Shown in pieces: positions 15,154-23,262 of a stretch of 64,000 bases of DNA. The translations under genes and the position numbers were made by a program. The DNA lies in contig NZ_RXFS01000007.1 in assembly GCF_003952185.1 (NCBI RefSeq), positions 186,001-250,000 on the forward strand. Direction: 5' to 3'. The notes below the pieces were generated by a model, which saw only the letters and a list, made by a program, of their open reading frames with translations, searched no databases and was not told the DNA's origin. This DNA is from Variovorax sp. 679. Lineage in GTDB: Bacteria; Pseudomonadota; Gammaproteobacteria; Burkholderiales; Burkholderiaceae_C. Numbering within the stretch: position 1 is the stretch's first letter; each line of letters opens with the position of its first letter.

Positions 15154-17397
15154 TCAGAGGCCGATCAGGCCGCCGTCGTTCTTCGTGATCACAACAGTCG
15201 CCGAGCGCGGGCGGGCAGTGCCACCTTGCGGCCAGTGGCTCGTGAACTTCGACGGATCCAGGATGTCGGCCACCTTGGTGTCCTCGCCCGGGTGCTGGAT
15301 GTTCACGAACAGTGCACGGCCGTCGCCCGATTCGGCGATGCCGGTGATTTCGCACTCCACCGGGCCGACCAGGAAGCGGCGCAGGCCGTCGGTGCCCGGA
15401 GCCTTGCCGACGAAAGTCGCCTGCTGCACGGTGGTGGCGCCGTCGAAGTTGGTGATGGTCCTGGCCCCACCGTCGCCGACCTTGCCCGGCAGTGCCGCGA
15501 GCAGCATGCAGTTGGTCACGTCGGTGTACTTGCCGTCGTCGGTCTCGATCCAGAGCAGGCCGGGCGCAGCCTGGCTGAACCACATGCCGTCGGGGCTGGA
15601 GAAGTCGTTGTCGGCGCCGAGGGCGGACACGTTCACGTCGGCCGAGGCGGTCGAGCGCGCGGCGAACAGGTAGACGTCCCACTTGAAGGTGACGGCCGCC
15701 GGGTCACCGCCGGCGTCGGCGAAGCGGACGATGTGGCCGTTCGGGTTGCCTCGCTGCGCGGTCGCGCCCTTGGGGTCGTTGTAGAAACGCGGGTTGGCCG
15801 CGTCGATGCCATTGGCGCCGTTGATCGTGCGACTCGCGTTGTTGGTCAGGGTGAGGTACACCTCGCCGTTCTTCGGATTGACGGCGGTCCATTCCGGGCG
15901 GTCCATCTTCGTGGCGCCGGCCGAATCGGCGGCAAGGCGTGTGTTGACCACGACGTCGGCATCGTCGGCGAACGCGTAGGTCGTGTTGGCCGACGTGATG
16001 CCGTTGACGCCGAACTTGAGTTCGAGCCAATCGCCCGTGCCGTCGGCCTTGAACTTGGCAACGTAGAGCTTGCCGGCGTCCATGTACTTGTCGCCGGCCG
16101 CGATGCCGCCGCCGATGTCCGCCGCATCCCAGTTCTTGGCCGACACGAACTTGTAGAGGTACTCGTTCTGCGCGTCGTCGCCCATGTACCAGACCAACGG
16201 CTTGCCGACCACGACCGGGCCAAGGCAGGCGCCTTCGTGGCCGAAGCGGCCGAGCGCGGTACGCTTCTTCGGCGTGCCGGCGGGGTTGAACGGATCGATC
16301 TCGACCACCCAGCCGTAGGTGTTGGCGCCGTTGCGGTAGTCGTCGACGGCAGTGCCGCCCAAGGCAACGACTTCGGTGTTCCAGCGGCCGTACAGGTTGT
16401 CGGCGGTATCGGGCGTGACGGTCGCCCAGAGTTCGCGGCCGTTGCCGGAAACGCCGTAGCGGCCGAAGGACGCGAGTTCCTTGGGCGTACGGTTGGCGTT
16501 GTCGTTGGCGGTGACACGGCGGAAATAGCCGGCCCAGTTCTCTTCGCAGGTCAGGTACGTGCCCCATGGCGTGGTGCCGTTGGCGCAGTTGTTGACCGTG
16601 CCGCGGGTCTTGCTGCCATCGATCGAGTACTTGGTCTTCAGATGCTCGGTCTTCGCGGCCGGGCCCGAGAAGGTCATTTCGGTGAGCGTGTGGATGCGGC
16701 GGTTGAAGCTCGAGTCTTGCTTATAGCTCCAGGTGCTGCCGCTCTTGTTGACCTCGATCACGCTGACGCCGAACACGTAGAACTCGCGCAGCACTTCGTC
16801 GGCGACGGTGCGTGCGCCGCTGGTGATGCTCTGGCCCTTGGGGTGCAGGAACGCCGACGTGATGGATTCATGGTTCATCACGAGCAGGCCGCGCGAAGCG
16901 TTGGTCGCGTCCCACTTGTTCGACGCGTTCACGCCGAAGAAGGTCATGCCGTCGTGGTGGTCGCCACCGCGGCGGTCGAATGTGGTGGCGTCGTCGGTGC
17001 CGTCGTTCTTGTAGGCGGCAACGCCAGCGGCGGTCGGGTCACCCAGGCGGTACAGCACGCTGGCGGTGTAGCCGGCGGGCACGGTGACCACGTCGGCGAG
17101 GCTCTTGGCGACGGCATTGAAGCCGAGCTTCATCGGACCGGCGGGCGCGGGAGCCGGCGCAGGTGCCGGGGCGGGAGCCGGTGCCGGGGGCAGCACCGGG
17201 AAGGCGGTGCCACCGCCGCCGCCGCCACCGCATGCCTGGAGCATTGCGGTGCCGGCGGTGCCGACGCCCAGGCCGAACAGGTGGCGACGGCTCAGGCGCG
17301 AGGCGATCAGGTCGGTGAACGAGGGGTTCGACGTGGGGTTGGTGCCGATGTCGTCGAGATCGACCGAGGGATCGTCGGTGCGGGTGTTTGCGGTCAT
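15154..17397 (-). CDS. PhoX-type (DUF839) phosphatase, Tat-exported lipoprotein
   Basis: A 747-residue protein. A twin-arginine motif SRRHLF (Arg37-Arg38) precedes a hydrophobic stretch ending in LQAC, a lipobox with Cys56. Seven glycines and a Pro-Ala linker (to about residue 88) then lead into the DUF839 beta-propeller: LLVMNHES, GTYLTCEENWAGYFR, FGHEGACLGP, SSPDGMWF. PhoX enzymes are Ca2+/Fe3+-dependent alkaline phosphatases acting in the periplasm. The ATG at 17397 follows AAGAAAGA. Copies of the dispersed repeat flank both ends. Confidence 0.88.
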   Translation of the reverse strand: MTANTRTDDPSVDLDDIGTNPTSNPSFTDLIASRLSRRHLFGLGVGTAGTAMLQACGGGGGGGTAFPVLPPAPAPAPAPAPAPAPAGPMKLGFNAVAKSLADVVTVPAGYTASVLYRLGDPTAAGVAAYKNDGTDDATTFDRRGGDHHDGMTFFGVNASNKWDATNASRGLLVMNHESITSAFLHPKGQSITSGARTVADEVLREFYVFGVSVIEVNKSGSTWSYKQDSSFNRRIHTLTEMTFSGPAAKTEHLKTKYSIDGSKTRGTVNNCANGTTPWGTYLTCEENWAGYFRRVTANDNANRTPKELASFGRYGVSGNGRELWATVTPDTADNLYGRWNTEVVALGGTAVDDYRNGANTYGWVVEIDPFNPAGTPKKRTALGRFGHEGACLGPVVVGKPLVWYMGDDAQNEYLYKFVSAKNWDAADIGGGIAAGDKYMDAGKLYVAKFKADGTGDWLELKFGVNGITSANTTYAFADDADVVVNTRLAADSAGATKMDRPEWTAVNPKNGEVYLTLTNNASRTINGANGIDAANPRFYNDPKGATAQRGNPNGHIVRFADAGGDPAAVTFKWDVYLFAARSTASADVNVSALGADNDFSSPDGMWFSQAAPGLLWIETDDGKYTDVTNCMLLAALPGKVGDGGARTITNFDGATTVQQATFVGKAPGTDGLRRFLVGPVECEITGIAESGDGRALFVNIQHPGEDTKVADILDPSKFTSHWPQGGTARPRSATVVITKNDGGLIGL

Positions 17398-17507
17398 GCG
17401 CAATGTCTTTCTTCGTGGGTTGGAAAAGTAACCAGCCCGCGAAGTTAGGTACTTCGTATGACGACTCCGTGAATTGATCAGGCTCCGGTCAGGTTGATTT
17501 GATCCAC

Positions 17508-17595
17508 CCCCAGGCTTCGCGCACTTCGTGTCGCTACGCCCTCCCCCTCGCCGGGGCAACACCTGCGGCCCGGCGAAGCCGGTTCCGCGGTGTTT
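17508..17595. repeat. Intergenic repeat, copy B (about 88 bp)
   Basis: Same 5' and 3' blocks as copy A, with several substitutions in the centre (GCTACGCCCTCC and a shorter G-run). It lies between the start of the phosphatase gene and the stop of mltA. It is therefore not restricted to convergent gene pairs. Confidence 0.85.
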
Positions 17596-17619
17596 CTGGC
17601 AAATGCCGCACCCGCGAGT

Positions 17620-18768
17620 TCAAGGCGCCGGCAACTGCCGCGGCCACAGCGCCCACAGCCTCAGCGGCTGGTTCATGCTCGCCGCGAAGCGGCCCGCGTC
17701 GGCGCCGGTGCCCGCGAAGTAGTCGGCCCGCACCGCGCCGAGGATGGCGCTGCCGGTGTCCTGCGCCACCACCAGCTTCTGCAGCTGCGCCGCCGGTCCG
17801 TTCGACGCAAGCCACACCGGCGTACCGTAGGGGATGCTCTCGCGGTCGACCGCGATGGAACGGCCGGCCGTGAGCGGCACGCCCTGCGCGCCGCGCGGGC
17901 CGAAGGCGGCGTCGACCTCGCTCATGGTCTCCTCGCGGAAGAACACGTAGCGCGGGTTGCTCCACATCAGCTGCGTCACGCGCTGCGGGTTCTGCGCGGC
18001 CCAGGCCTTGGTGTCGTCGGGCCACTTGCCGACCTTGGTCACGCCCTGGCTCATCAGCCATTGCTGCACGCTGCGGTAGGGCTGCTCGTTGGTGGCCGCG
18101 AAGGCCATGCGCACCGTGTGCTGGTAACCGTTGGCCTCGGTGATGCGCAGGCGGCCGGAGCCCTGGATGTGCAGCATCAGCGCGTCGATCGGGTCGGCCA
18201 TCCATGCGATCTCGCGGCCGCGCAAGGCGGCCTGCGCCTCGGGCAGGGTCTCGATCTCCTGGCGCGTGTACCAGGGGCGGCGCGGCACCAGGCCGTCGGG
18301 GGCCTGGTAGATCGGCACGTTGAAGGTGGCGGTGGGCACGCGGGAGGCCTCGTACACCGGCTCGTAGTAGCTGGTGAGCTTGCCTTCGGTCTGGCCGTTG
18401 AGCGCTTCGACGCGGTAGGGCTGCAGCCGGTCGGTCATCCACTGGCGCTGCTCCTCGGGGGTAGCGATGGCGAGCTGGCGCACGTCGCGGCACAGCGGCG
18501 CGAAGGCGGCGTTGGGACGCGAGCAGTTCGCCAGCAGCGCGATCCACGCCTCGTGCAGCGGGTCTTCGCCGAAGCCGGGCAGTTCGGCCCAGCCGACCGG
18601 CACCCATCGGCTCTTGGGATGCGCGAGCGAGCCGGTGAGCGGACCGAGGTCGCGCGGCTGGGTGACTGGGGGGCGGATGGGGGCCTCGGGGGCACGCGGG
18701 CCGGTGGAACAGGCGGCGAGCGTTGCTACGATCACAAGCCCGACCAGCCACTGGAGTCCATTTCTCAT
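17620..18768 (-). CDS. mltA: Membrane-bound lytic murein transglycosylase A
   Basis: A 382-residue lipoprotein. The signal peptide ends in TLAAC with acylated Cys20. The MltA barrel contains LTSYYEPVYEASR, DPIDALMLHIQGSGRLR and YVFFRE. A C-terminal 3D domain carries VVAQDTGSAILGAVRADYF, whose Asp is the catalytic acid of MltA. It cleaves peptidoglycan glycan strands to 1,6-anhydro products at the outer membrane inner face. The start at 18768 is fixed by the lipoprotein signal; it overlaps the divergent small gene's ATG. Confidence 0.93.
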   Translation of the reverse strand: MRNGLQWLVGLVIVATLAACSTGPRAPEAPIRPPVTQPRDLGPLTGSLAHPKSRWVPVGWAELPGFGEDPLHEAWIALLANCSRPNAAFAPLCRDVRQLAIATPEEQRQWMTDRLQPYRVEALNGQTEGKLTSYYEPVYEASRVPTATFNVPIYQAPDGLVPRRPWYTRQEIETLPEAQAALRGREIAWMADPIDALMLHIQGSGRLRITEANGYQHTVRMAFAATNEQPYRSVQQWLMSQGVTKVGKWPDDTKAWAAQNPQRVTQLMWSNPRYVFFREETMSEVDAAFGPRGAQGVPLTAGRSIAVDRESIPYGTPVWLASNGPAAQLQKLVVAQDTGSAILGAVRADYFAGTGADAGRFAASMNQPLRLWALWPRQLPAP

Positions 18769-18931
18769 GGGTTTGATTCTGCTTGAAGCCCTCGCCGCGG
18801 GACTCGTGTTCATCCTGATCATCTGGTGGACCATGTTCTCCGGTCGCAACAAGGGCGAATTGCACGATGACGACGATGAGCGCGAGGCCAGCCGCGACGC
18901 CACCGACCGGAAGCAACCGCCCGAAGCGTGA
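18767..18931 (+). CDS. Small single-pass membrane protein (54 aa)
   Basis: This encodes a hydrophobic helix at residues 2-24 (LEALAAGLVFILIIWWTMF) followed by a highly charged tail with Asp and Arg clusters (ELHDDDDEREASRD). GC-rich third positions and the clear membrane/acidic architecture support coding. No known domain is recognised. The start ATG (18767-18769) shares two bases with the antiparallel mltA start (18766-18768). The same frame is open further upstream, but those residues lack coding character. Function unknown. Confidence 0.55.
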   Translation: MGLILLEALAAGLVFILIIWWTMFSGRNKGELHDDDDEREASRDATDRKQPPEA

Positions 18932-18978
18932 ACTGCTTGTGCAGTCCCGTGCCGCGCGGCGCTGTCGGACAAGCACCT

Positions 18979-19003
18979 GATTGCTATTACTTTAGTAGCA
19001 ATC
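18979..19003. repeat. Small palindrome with GCTA-N9-TAGC core
   Basis: GATTGCTA (18979-18986) and TAGCAATC (18996-19003) form a perfect 8-bp dyad with a 9-nt spacer in the gap before the OmpA-like genes. A second GCTA-N9-TAGC unit lies at 49897-49913. There is no T-run, so a terminator function is not obvious. Confidence 0.6.
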
Positions 19004-19127
19004 ATCGCAGCATTCATGCGCGAAGGCGAAACTTTTCTTATTTTCCGTAGGGCTTTGAGCCCGTACCATCGCGTACTCCCCGAAGGCTAAGCTGTCGCCC
19101 GCCTATTCAACCTTGAAAGGGATCGCC

Positions 19128-19784
19128 ATGAAAAAGTTCGTACTCGCAACCGTCGCCACCGCCCTCGTCCTCTCCGGCTGTGCCGGTGGCATGACCGACA
19201 CGCAGCGCAACACCGGCATCGGTGCCGGCATCGGCGCATTGGGCGGCGCCGCCATCGGTGCAGCCACGGGCGGCCGCACCGGTGTCAATACGGGTCTGGT
19301 CGTCGGTGCGGCGGCCGGCGCGCTCGGCGGCTACCTGTGGTCGCAGCGCATGGAGAACCAGAAGCGCCAGATGGAAGCCGCCACGCAGGGCACCGGCGTC
19401 GCCGTCACGCAGACGCCCAACAACGAGCTGAAGCTGCAGATCCCGAGCGACGTGTCCTTCGACGTGGGCCGCGCCAACATCAAGCCGAACTTCGCGCCGG
19501 TGCTCGACCAGTTCGCCAGCGGCCTGCGCAACAACCCGAACGCCGAGGTGCGCATCATCGGCCACACCGACAGCACCGGCTCGGACGCCATCAACAACCC
19601 GCTGTCGGTCGAGCGTGCGACGAGCACGCGCGACTATCTCGTGGCGCGCGGCGTGAACGCGGCGGCCTTCCGCATCGAGGGCCGCGGCTCGCACGAGCCG
19701 GTCGCCGACAACAACTCCGACTCCGGCCGGGCGCAGAACCGCCGCGTCGAAATCTACGTGGGCGAGCGCGCGCCGCAAGGCTGA
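19128..19784 (+). CDS. OmpA-family lipoprotein with glycine-zipper segment
   Basis: A 218-residue protein. The lipobox LVLSGC places the acylated Cys at 18. A Gly/Ala-rich zipper (GIGAGIGALGGAAIGAATGG, about 35-75) is followed by a C-terminal OmpA/Pal peptidoglycan-binding domain with IIGHTDSTGSDAINNPLSV and RGSHEPVADN...AQNRRVEI. It should tether the outer membrane to peptidoglycan. The ATG at 19128 is favoured by AAAGGGA seven bases upstream and by the signal peptide, over a TTG at 19113. A paralogue follows 86 bp downstream. Confidence 0.92.
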   Translation: MKKFVLATVATALVLSGCAGGMTDTQRNTGIGAGIGALGGAAIGAATGGRTGVNTGLVVGAAAGALGGYLWSQRMENQKRQMEAATQGTGVAVTQTPNNELKLQIPSDVSFDVGRANIKPNFAPVLDQFASGLRNNPNAEVRIIGHTDSTGSDAINNPLSVERATSTRDYLVARGVNAAAFRIEGRGSHEPVADNNSDSGRAQNRRVEIYVGERAPQG

Positions 19785-19800
19785 GCGATCTCGGCACGCA

Positions 19801-19832
19801 GGGAAACCGGCCGCGCTGAAAGGCCGGTTCCC
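19801..19832. terminator. Hairpin between tandem OmpA-like genes
   Basis: GGGAAACCGGCC and GGCCGGTTCCC pair around a 9-nt loop with a single bulged A. There is no T-run, so it may act as an mRNA-processing or stabilising stem rather than a full terminator. It lies 17 bp after the first stop. Confidence 0.45.
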
Positions 19833-19870
19833 GCCATCACCGTTCCATTGGTCCATTAAGAGGGAATCTC

Positions 19871-20434
19871 ATGAGGAAGTTTGTTGTTTCGGGTGCGGCC
19901 GCTGCCGCGTTGCTGTTCATCGCGGGCTGCGCATCGCAGTCGGCGCCGCCGCCGGCCCCCGCGCCCGCAGCCGCACCGGCCGCGCCAGCCAACAGCTGGA
20001 CCGCTCGCCTGGCCGCCCTGAAGAGCGACCTCGAGACCTCGACCAAGGGCACGGGCGTGGTGATCGAACAGACCACCGACAACCAGCTGCACGTGGTGAT
20101 CCCGAACGAACTGTCGTTCGACACCGGCCGCTCCAACGTCAAGCGCAACCTCGCGCAGGTGCTCGACAAGGTGGCCGAAGGCCTGAAGAGCGCCACCGCC
20201 GCCAGCGTGCGCGTGGTCGGCCACACCGACAACACCGGCAGCGAGGAAGGCAACGAGCGCCTCTCGGTGAGCCGCGCCGACAGCGTGCGCAACCACCTCG
20301 TGAGCCGCGGCGTCTCGACCACGGTCATCACGACCGACGGCCGCGGCTCTCGCGAACCGCTGGCGGACAACGGCACCGCAGCTGGCCGCGCGCAAAACCG
20401 CCGCGTGGAAATCTTCGTGGCGGAGAAGGCCTAA
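19871..20434 (+). CDS. OmpA-family lipoprotein with Pro/Ala linker
   Basis: A 187-residue protein. The lipobox FIAGC (Cys20) is followed by a Pro-Ala linker (about 25-42) and then an OmpA domain with LSFDTGRSNVKRNL, VVGHTDNTGSEEGNERLSV and AQNRRVEIFV. The peptidoglycan diaminopimelate-binding Asp/Arg pattern is intact. The ATG follows AAGAGGGAATCTC. It is the tandem paralogue of the preceding gene but lacks the glycine zipper, so the two probably arose by duplication and differ in their outer-membrane contact. Confidence 0.92.
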   Translation: MRKFVVSGAAAAALLFIAGCASQSAPPPAPAPAAAPAAPANSWTARLAALKSDLETSTKGTGVVIEQTTDNQLHVVIPNELSFDTGRSNVKRNLAQVLDKVAEGLKSATAASVRVVGHTDNTGSEEGNERLSVSRADSVRNHLVSRGVSTTVITTDGRGSREPLADNGTAAGRAQNRRVEIFVAEKA

Positions 20435-20525
20435 CCCCCAGGCTTCGCGACACTTCGTGTCGCTTCGCCAACCCCCTTGCAGGGGGCAACACCAGCGGCC
20501 CGGCAAAGCCGGTTCCGCGGTGTTT
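20435..20525. repeat. Intergenic repeat, copy C (about 91 bp)
   Basis: Same blocks as copies A and B: CCCCCAGGCTTCGCG at the 5' end, CCCGGCAAAGCCGGTTCCGC near the 3' end, and a C5/G5 stem in the middle. It starts on the base after the second OmpA-like stop codon and fills the gap to the convergent response regulator. Confidence 0.85.
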
Positions 20526-20544
20526 CCCTGGGGAATCGGGGAGG

Positions 20545-21171
20545 CTAGAGCTCTCTTAAACGGTTAGCCAACTCGACGGCCGACTTCACTTCCATCTTCT
20601 CGAACACGCGCGCGCGGTGGACCTCCACCGTGCGCACGCTGATCGCGAGCTGGTCGGCGATGAGCTTGTTGGGCAGGCCCTCGATCACCAGCCGCATCAC
20701 GTCCCGCTCGCGCTCGGTCAGCTCGCCGATGCGTTCGGCCAGCCCGCGGCGCGCGCGCTGCACTTCCAGCGCCTGCAGCGACGCGTTCAGCGCATGCTCG
20801 ATGCGGTCGACCAGCGCGTTGTCCGAGAACGGCTTCTCGCAGAAGTCGAAGGCGCCGCGCTTGACCGCGTCGACGGCCGTCGGCACGTCGGCATGGCCCG
20901 TGAGGAAGATCACCGGCATCGCCGGCAGCAGGCCGCGCTCGACCAGCCGGTCGAACAGCACCAGCCCGCTGGTGCCGGGCATGCGCACGTCGAGCAGCAG
21001 GCACAGCGGCTGCTGGGGCAACGGGCCCTGGTCGAGGAACTGCTCGAACGCCTCGGCGCTCGCGAAGTGCTCGCTGGCCAGGCGCCGCGAGCGCAGCAGC
21101 CAGGCCAGCGCCTCGCGCACGCTGGCGTCGTCGTCCACGATGAAGATCAAACCATCGATCAGCGGTTGCAT
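20545..21171 (-). CDS. LuxR/FixJ-type response regulator (DctR-like)
   Basis: A 208-residue regulator. The receiver domain has an acidic pocket IVDDD, phospho-acceptor Asp61 in LLLDVRMPG, switch Thr in IFLTGHAD, and Lys in CEKPF. It is followed by a LuxR helix-turn-helix (ELTERERDVMRLVIEGLPNK, ISVRTVEVHRARVFEKM). FixJ/TodT/DctR-class regulators activate transcription when phosphorylated. It lies 43 bp downstream of the sensor kinase and is certainly its partner. Confidence 0.92.
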   Translation of the reverse strand: MQPLIDGLIFIVDDDASVREALAWLLRSRRLASEHFASAEAFEQFLDQGPLPQQPLCLLLDVRMPGTSGLVLFDRLVERGLLPAMPVIFLTGHADVPTAVDAVKRGAFDFCEKPFSDNALVDRIEHALNASLQALEVQRARRGLAERIGELTERERDVMRLVIEGLPNKLIADQLAISVRTVEVHRARVFEKMEVKSAVELANRLREL

Positions 21172-21214
21172 GCGATGAAGTCCAGCAAAAAGTTGTCCGT
21201 CGAAAAAAGCGCTC

Positions 21215-23260
21215 TCAGGCGGCCGCCGGCAGCGTGAACCTGAAGACCGTGCCGCGCGGCTTGTTGGGCTCGTACACGAGCGCCCCGCCGTGCTGCTCCA
21301 CCACCGTGCGGCACAGGCTCAGGCCGAGCCCCATGCCGTCGGCGCGCGTGGTGAAGAAGGGCGTGAAGAGCCGCTCCTCGACTTCCTCGCTGATGCCGCT
21401 GCCCAGGTCGGCCACCGAGAACTCTATCCAGCGCCGGCTGTCTTCCTGTCCGGTGGCGCCCATCGCCGCGGCACGCGCCACGCGCAGCCGCAGCACGCGG
21501 CTGCCGACATTGTCGGGGTTGTCCATGGCCTGCATCGCATTGCGCGCAAGGTTCAGCAGCACCTGCTCGACCAGCGTGCGGTCGCACATGGCCGCGGGCA
21601 GGCGGTCTTCCAGCACCACCTCGATGATCACGCCGAGCTTGCGCGCCTGCAGCCGCACCAGCGGCAGCACCGCGTCGATCAACGCCTGCGGCGCCACGGC
21701 CTCGCGCGTGCGGTCGCGCCGCCGCACGAAGTCGTGCACGCTGCGGATGACCTGGCCCGCGCGATCGGCCTGCTCGGCGATGCGCTTAACAGCCATCGCC
21801 ACCTCGCCCTGGTCGCCCTTGGCGTCAGGGCCCAACAGGTTGAGCGAACCGCTCGCATAGCTGGCGATGGCCGCCAGCGGCTGCGTGAGCTCGTGGCTCA
21901 GCAGCGAGGCCATCTCGCCCACGGTCGCCAGCCGCGCGCTGGCCTGCAGGCGCTCCTGGCTGGCGCGCGACAGCTCCTCGATGCGGCGCTGCTCGCTCAC
22001 GTCGATGAACGCGCTCATCCAGCCGGTCTGCACCTTGTGGGCGTTGATCAGCGGCGCCTCGAAGATCAGCACCGGAAAGCGCGTGCCGTCCTTGCGCATG
22101 AAGACCGACTCGAAGCCCTCGCGCGGCGGCATGCCGCCGGCCAGCCGGCGCGCCTGCCGCTGCTGGTACTCGTGCGCCAGCTCGGTGGGCCAGTAGGGAG
22201 CCTCGACGCTGTCGGCCATGAGCTCCTCGGGGCTGAAGCCGACCATCTCGCAGAAGGCCGGGTTCACGTAGGTGATGCGCCCCCGCAGGTCGCGCGCGCG
22301 CAAGCCGGTGATGACCGAGTCTTCCATCGCCTTGCGGAAGGCGAGCGCATCGGCCAGGTCGCGCTCGGCGCGCAGCCGCCGGCGCGTGTCGCGCGCGAGC
22401 AGTACCAGCACCGACACCAGCGCGATGGAAATCGCCGTGACCAGTGCCGTGAGCATGTTCGGGAACAGGTCGGGCGCGGCGCGCCAGCCGTCCACGCGCA
22501 GCATCAGCGCGGCGCCCGGCAGGTCGATGAGCTGCTGCGAGGTGAACACGCGCGTGCCGGTGCGCCGCGAACTGCCCAGCGCCACGAGCCGCGTGCCGTC
22601 GGCCTCGGTGAATGCCACTTCCTGGCCGCGCGTGAGCGTGGGGCCGACCAGCTCGATGAGCGCGTCGCGCAGCGAATAGCTGGCCACGAGGTACCCGCCG
22701 GCGTCGATGGGCACGCACAGCTCCATCACCTCGATACCGCCACCTCCGGCGATGGGCACGTAGTGGCTCGGCGAATAGGCCGGCGCGCCGAGCTTGCGCG
22801 CGGCTGCGCAGGCCAGCGTGACGTCGGACTGCTCGGGGCCGCGCGTGTCCTCGTCGAGCACGCGCATGCGGTAGGGCGTGTTGACGGCCTGCAGCGGACG
22901 CAGCGCGGCATCGCGCCACTCGAGCCGCAGCCATTCGCGGTGCTCGCGCAGCAGCGCCGCGGCCACCTCCGGCCACTTCGCGGCGTCGGCGCCCGGCGCC
23001 TGCGTGGCGCGCAGGCTCTGCGCGTTGCGCTGGAAGCCGCTGCGCAGGTCGGAGACGGCATCGGCGGTATCGCGGTCGAGCGCGGCCTGCACCTGCTCGA
23101 CCTCATGCCGGCCAGCGAGCCACACCACCGTGACCAGCAGCACCGACACCAGCACCGCCAGCAGCAGCCACAGGAACCAGCGCTGCCACAGCGAGCGCAG
23201 CCGGCCGTACGCCAGCAGCGCCCACCGCTGCGGTGCGACGGTCAGCAGCGCATCGGACAT
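21215..23260 (-). CDS. Membrane PAS histidine kinase (DctS/FixL-like)
   Basis: A 681-residue kinase. TM1 is at about 29-49 and TM2 at about 267-289, framing a roughly 215-residue periplasmic sensor. A PAS domain follows (about 305-425, with ITYVNPAFCEMVGFSPEEL), then the HisKA motif with His456 in LLSHELTQPLAAI, and an HATPase domain ending in GLSLCRTVVEQHGGAL. The layout and the FixJ-type partner match DctS/DctR C4-dicarboxylate systems, but the ligand cannot be read from sequence. It starts 2 bp after the nitrilase stop, so its translation is probably coupled to yhdP-nitrilase expression. Confidence 0.9.
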   Translation of the reverse strand: MSDALLTVAPQRWALLAYGRLRSLWQRWFLWLLLAVLVSVLLVTVVWLAGRHEVEQVQAALDRDTADAVSDLRSGFQRNAQSLRATQAPGADAAKWPEVAAALLREHREWLRLEWRDAALRPLQAVNTPYRMRVLDEDTRGPEQSDVTLACAAARKLGAPAYSPSHYVPIAGGGGIEVMELCVPIDAGGYLVASYSLRDALIELVGPTLTRGQEVAFTEADGTRLVALGSSRRTGTRVFTSQQLIDLPGAALMLRVDGWRAAPDLFPNMLTALVTAISIALVSVLVLLARDTRRRLRAERDLADALAFRKAMEDSVITGLRARDLRGRITYVNPAFCEMVGFSPEELMADSVEAPYWPTELAHEYQQRQARRLAGGMPPREGFESVFMRKDGTRFPVLIFEAPLINAHKVQTGWMSAFIDVSEQRRIEELSRASQERLQASARLATVGEMASLLSHELTQPLAAIASYASGSLNLLGPDAKGDQGEVAMAVKRIAEQADRAGQVIRSVHDFVRRRDRTREAVAPQALIDAVLPLVRLQARKLGVIIEVVLEDRLPAAMCDRTLVEQVLLNLARNAMQAMDNPDNVGSRVLRLRVARAAAMGATGQEDSRRWIEFSVADLGSGISEEVEERLFTPFFTTRADGMGLGLSLCRTVVEQHGGALVYEPNKPRGTVFRFTLPAAA

Positions 23261-23262
23261 CG

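Noticed and set aside
17398-17507. Possible Pho box upstream of the PhoX-type gene
   Set aside because: Only a single weak GTCGTCAT-like half-site is seen and no second repeat at the 11-bp phase; insufficient to call.
19113-19127. TTG start adding five residues to the first OmpA-like lipoprotein
   Set aside because: The sequence AAAGGGA in this stretch is the Shine-Dalgarno site for the ATG at 19128, which yields a textbook lipoprotein signal.
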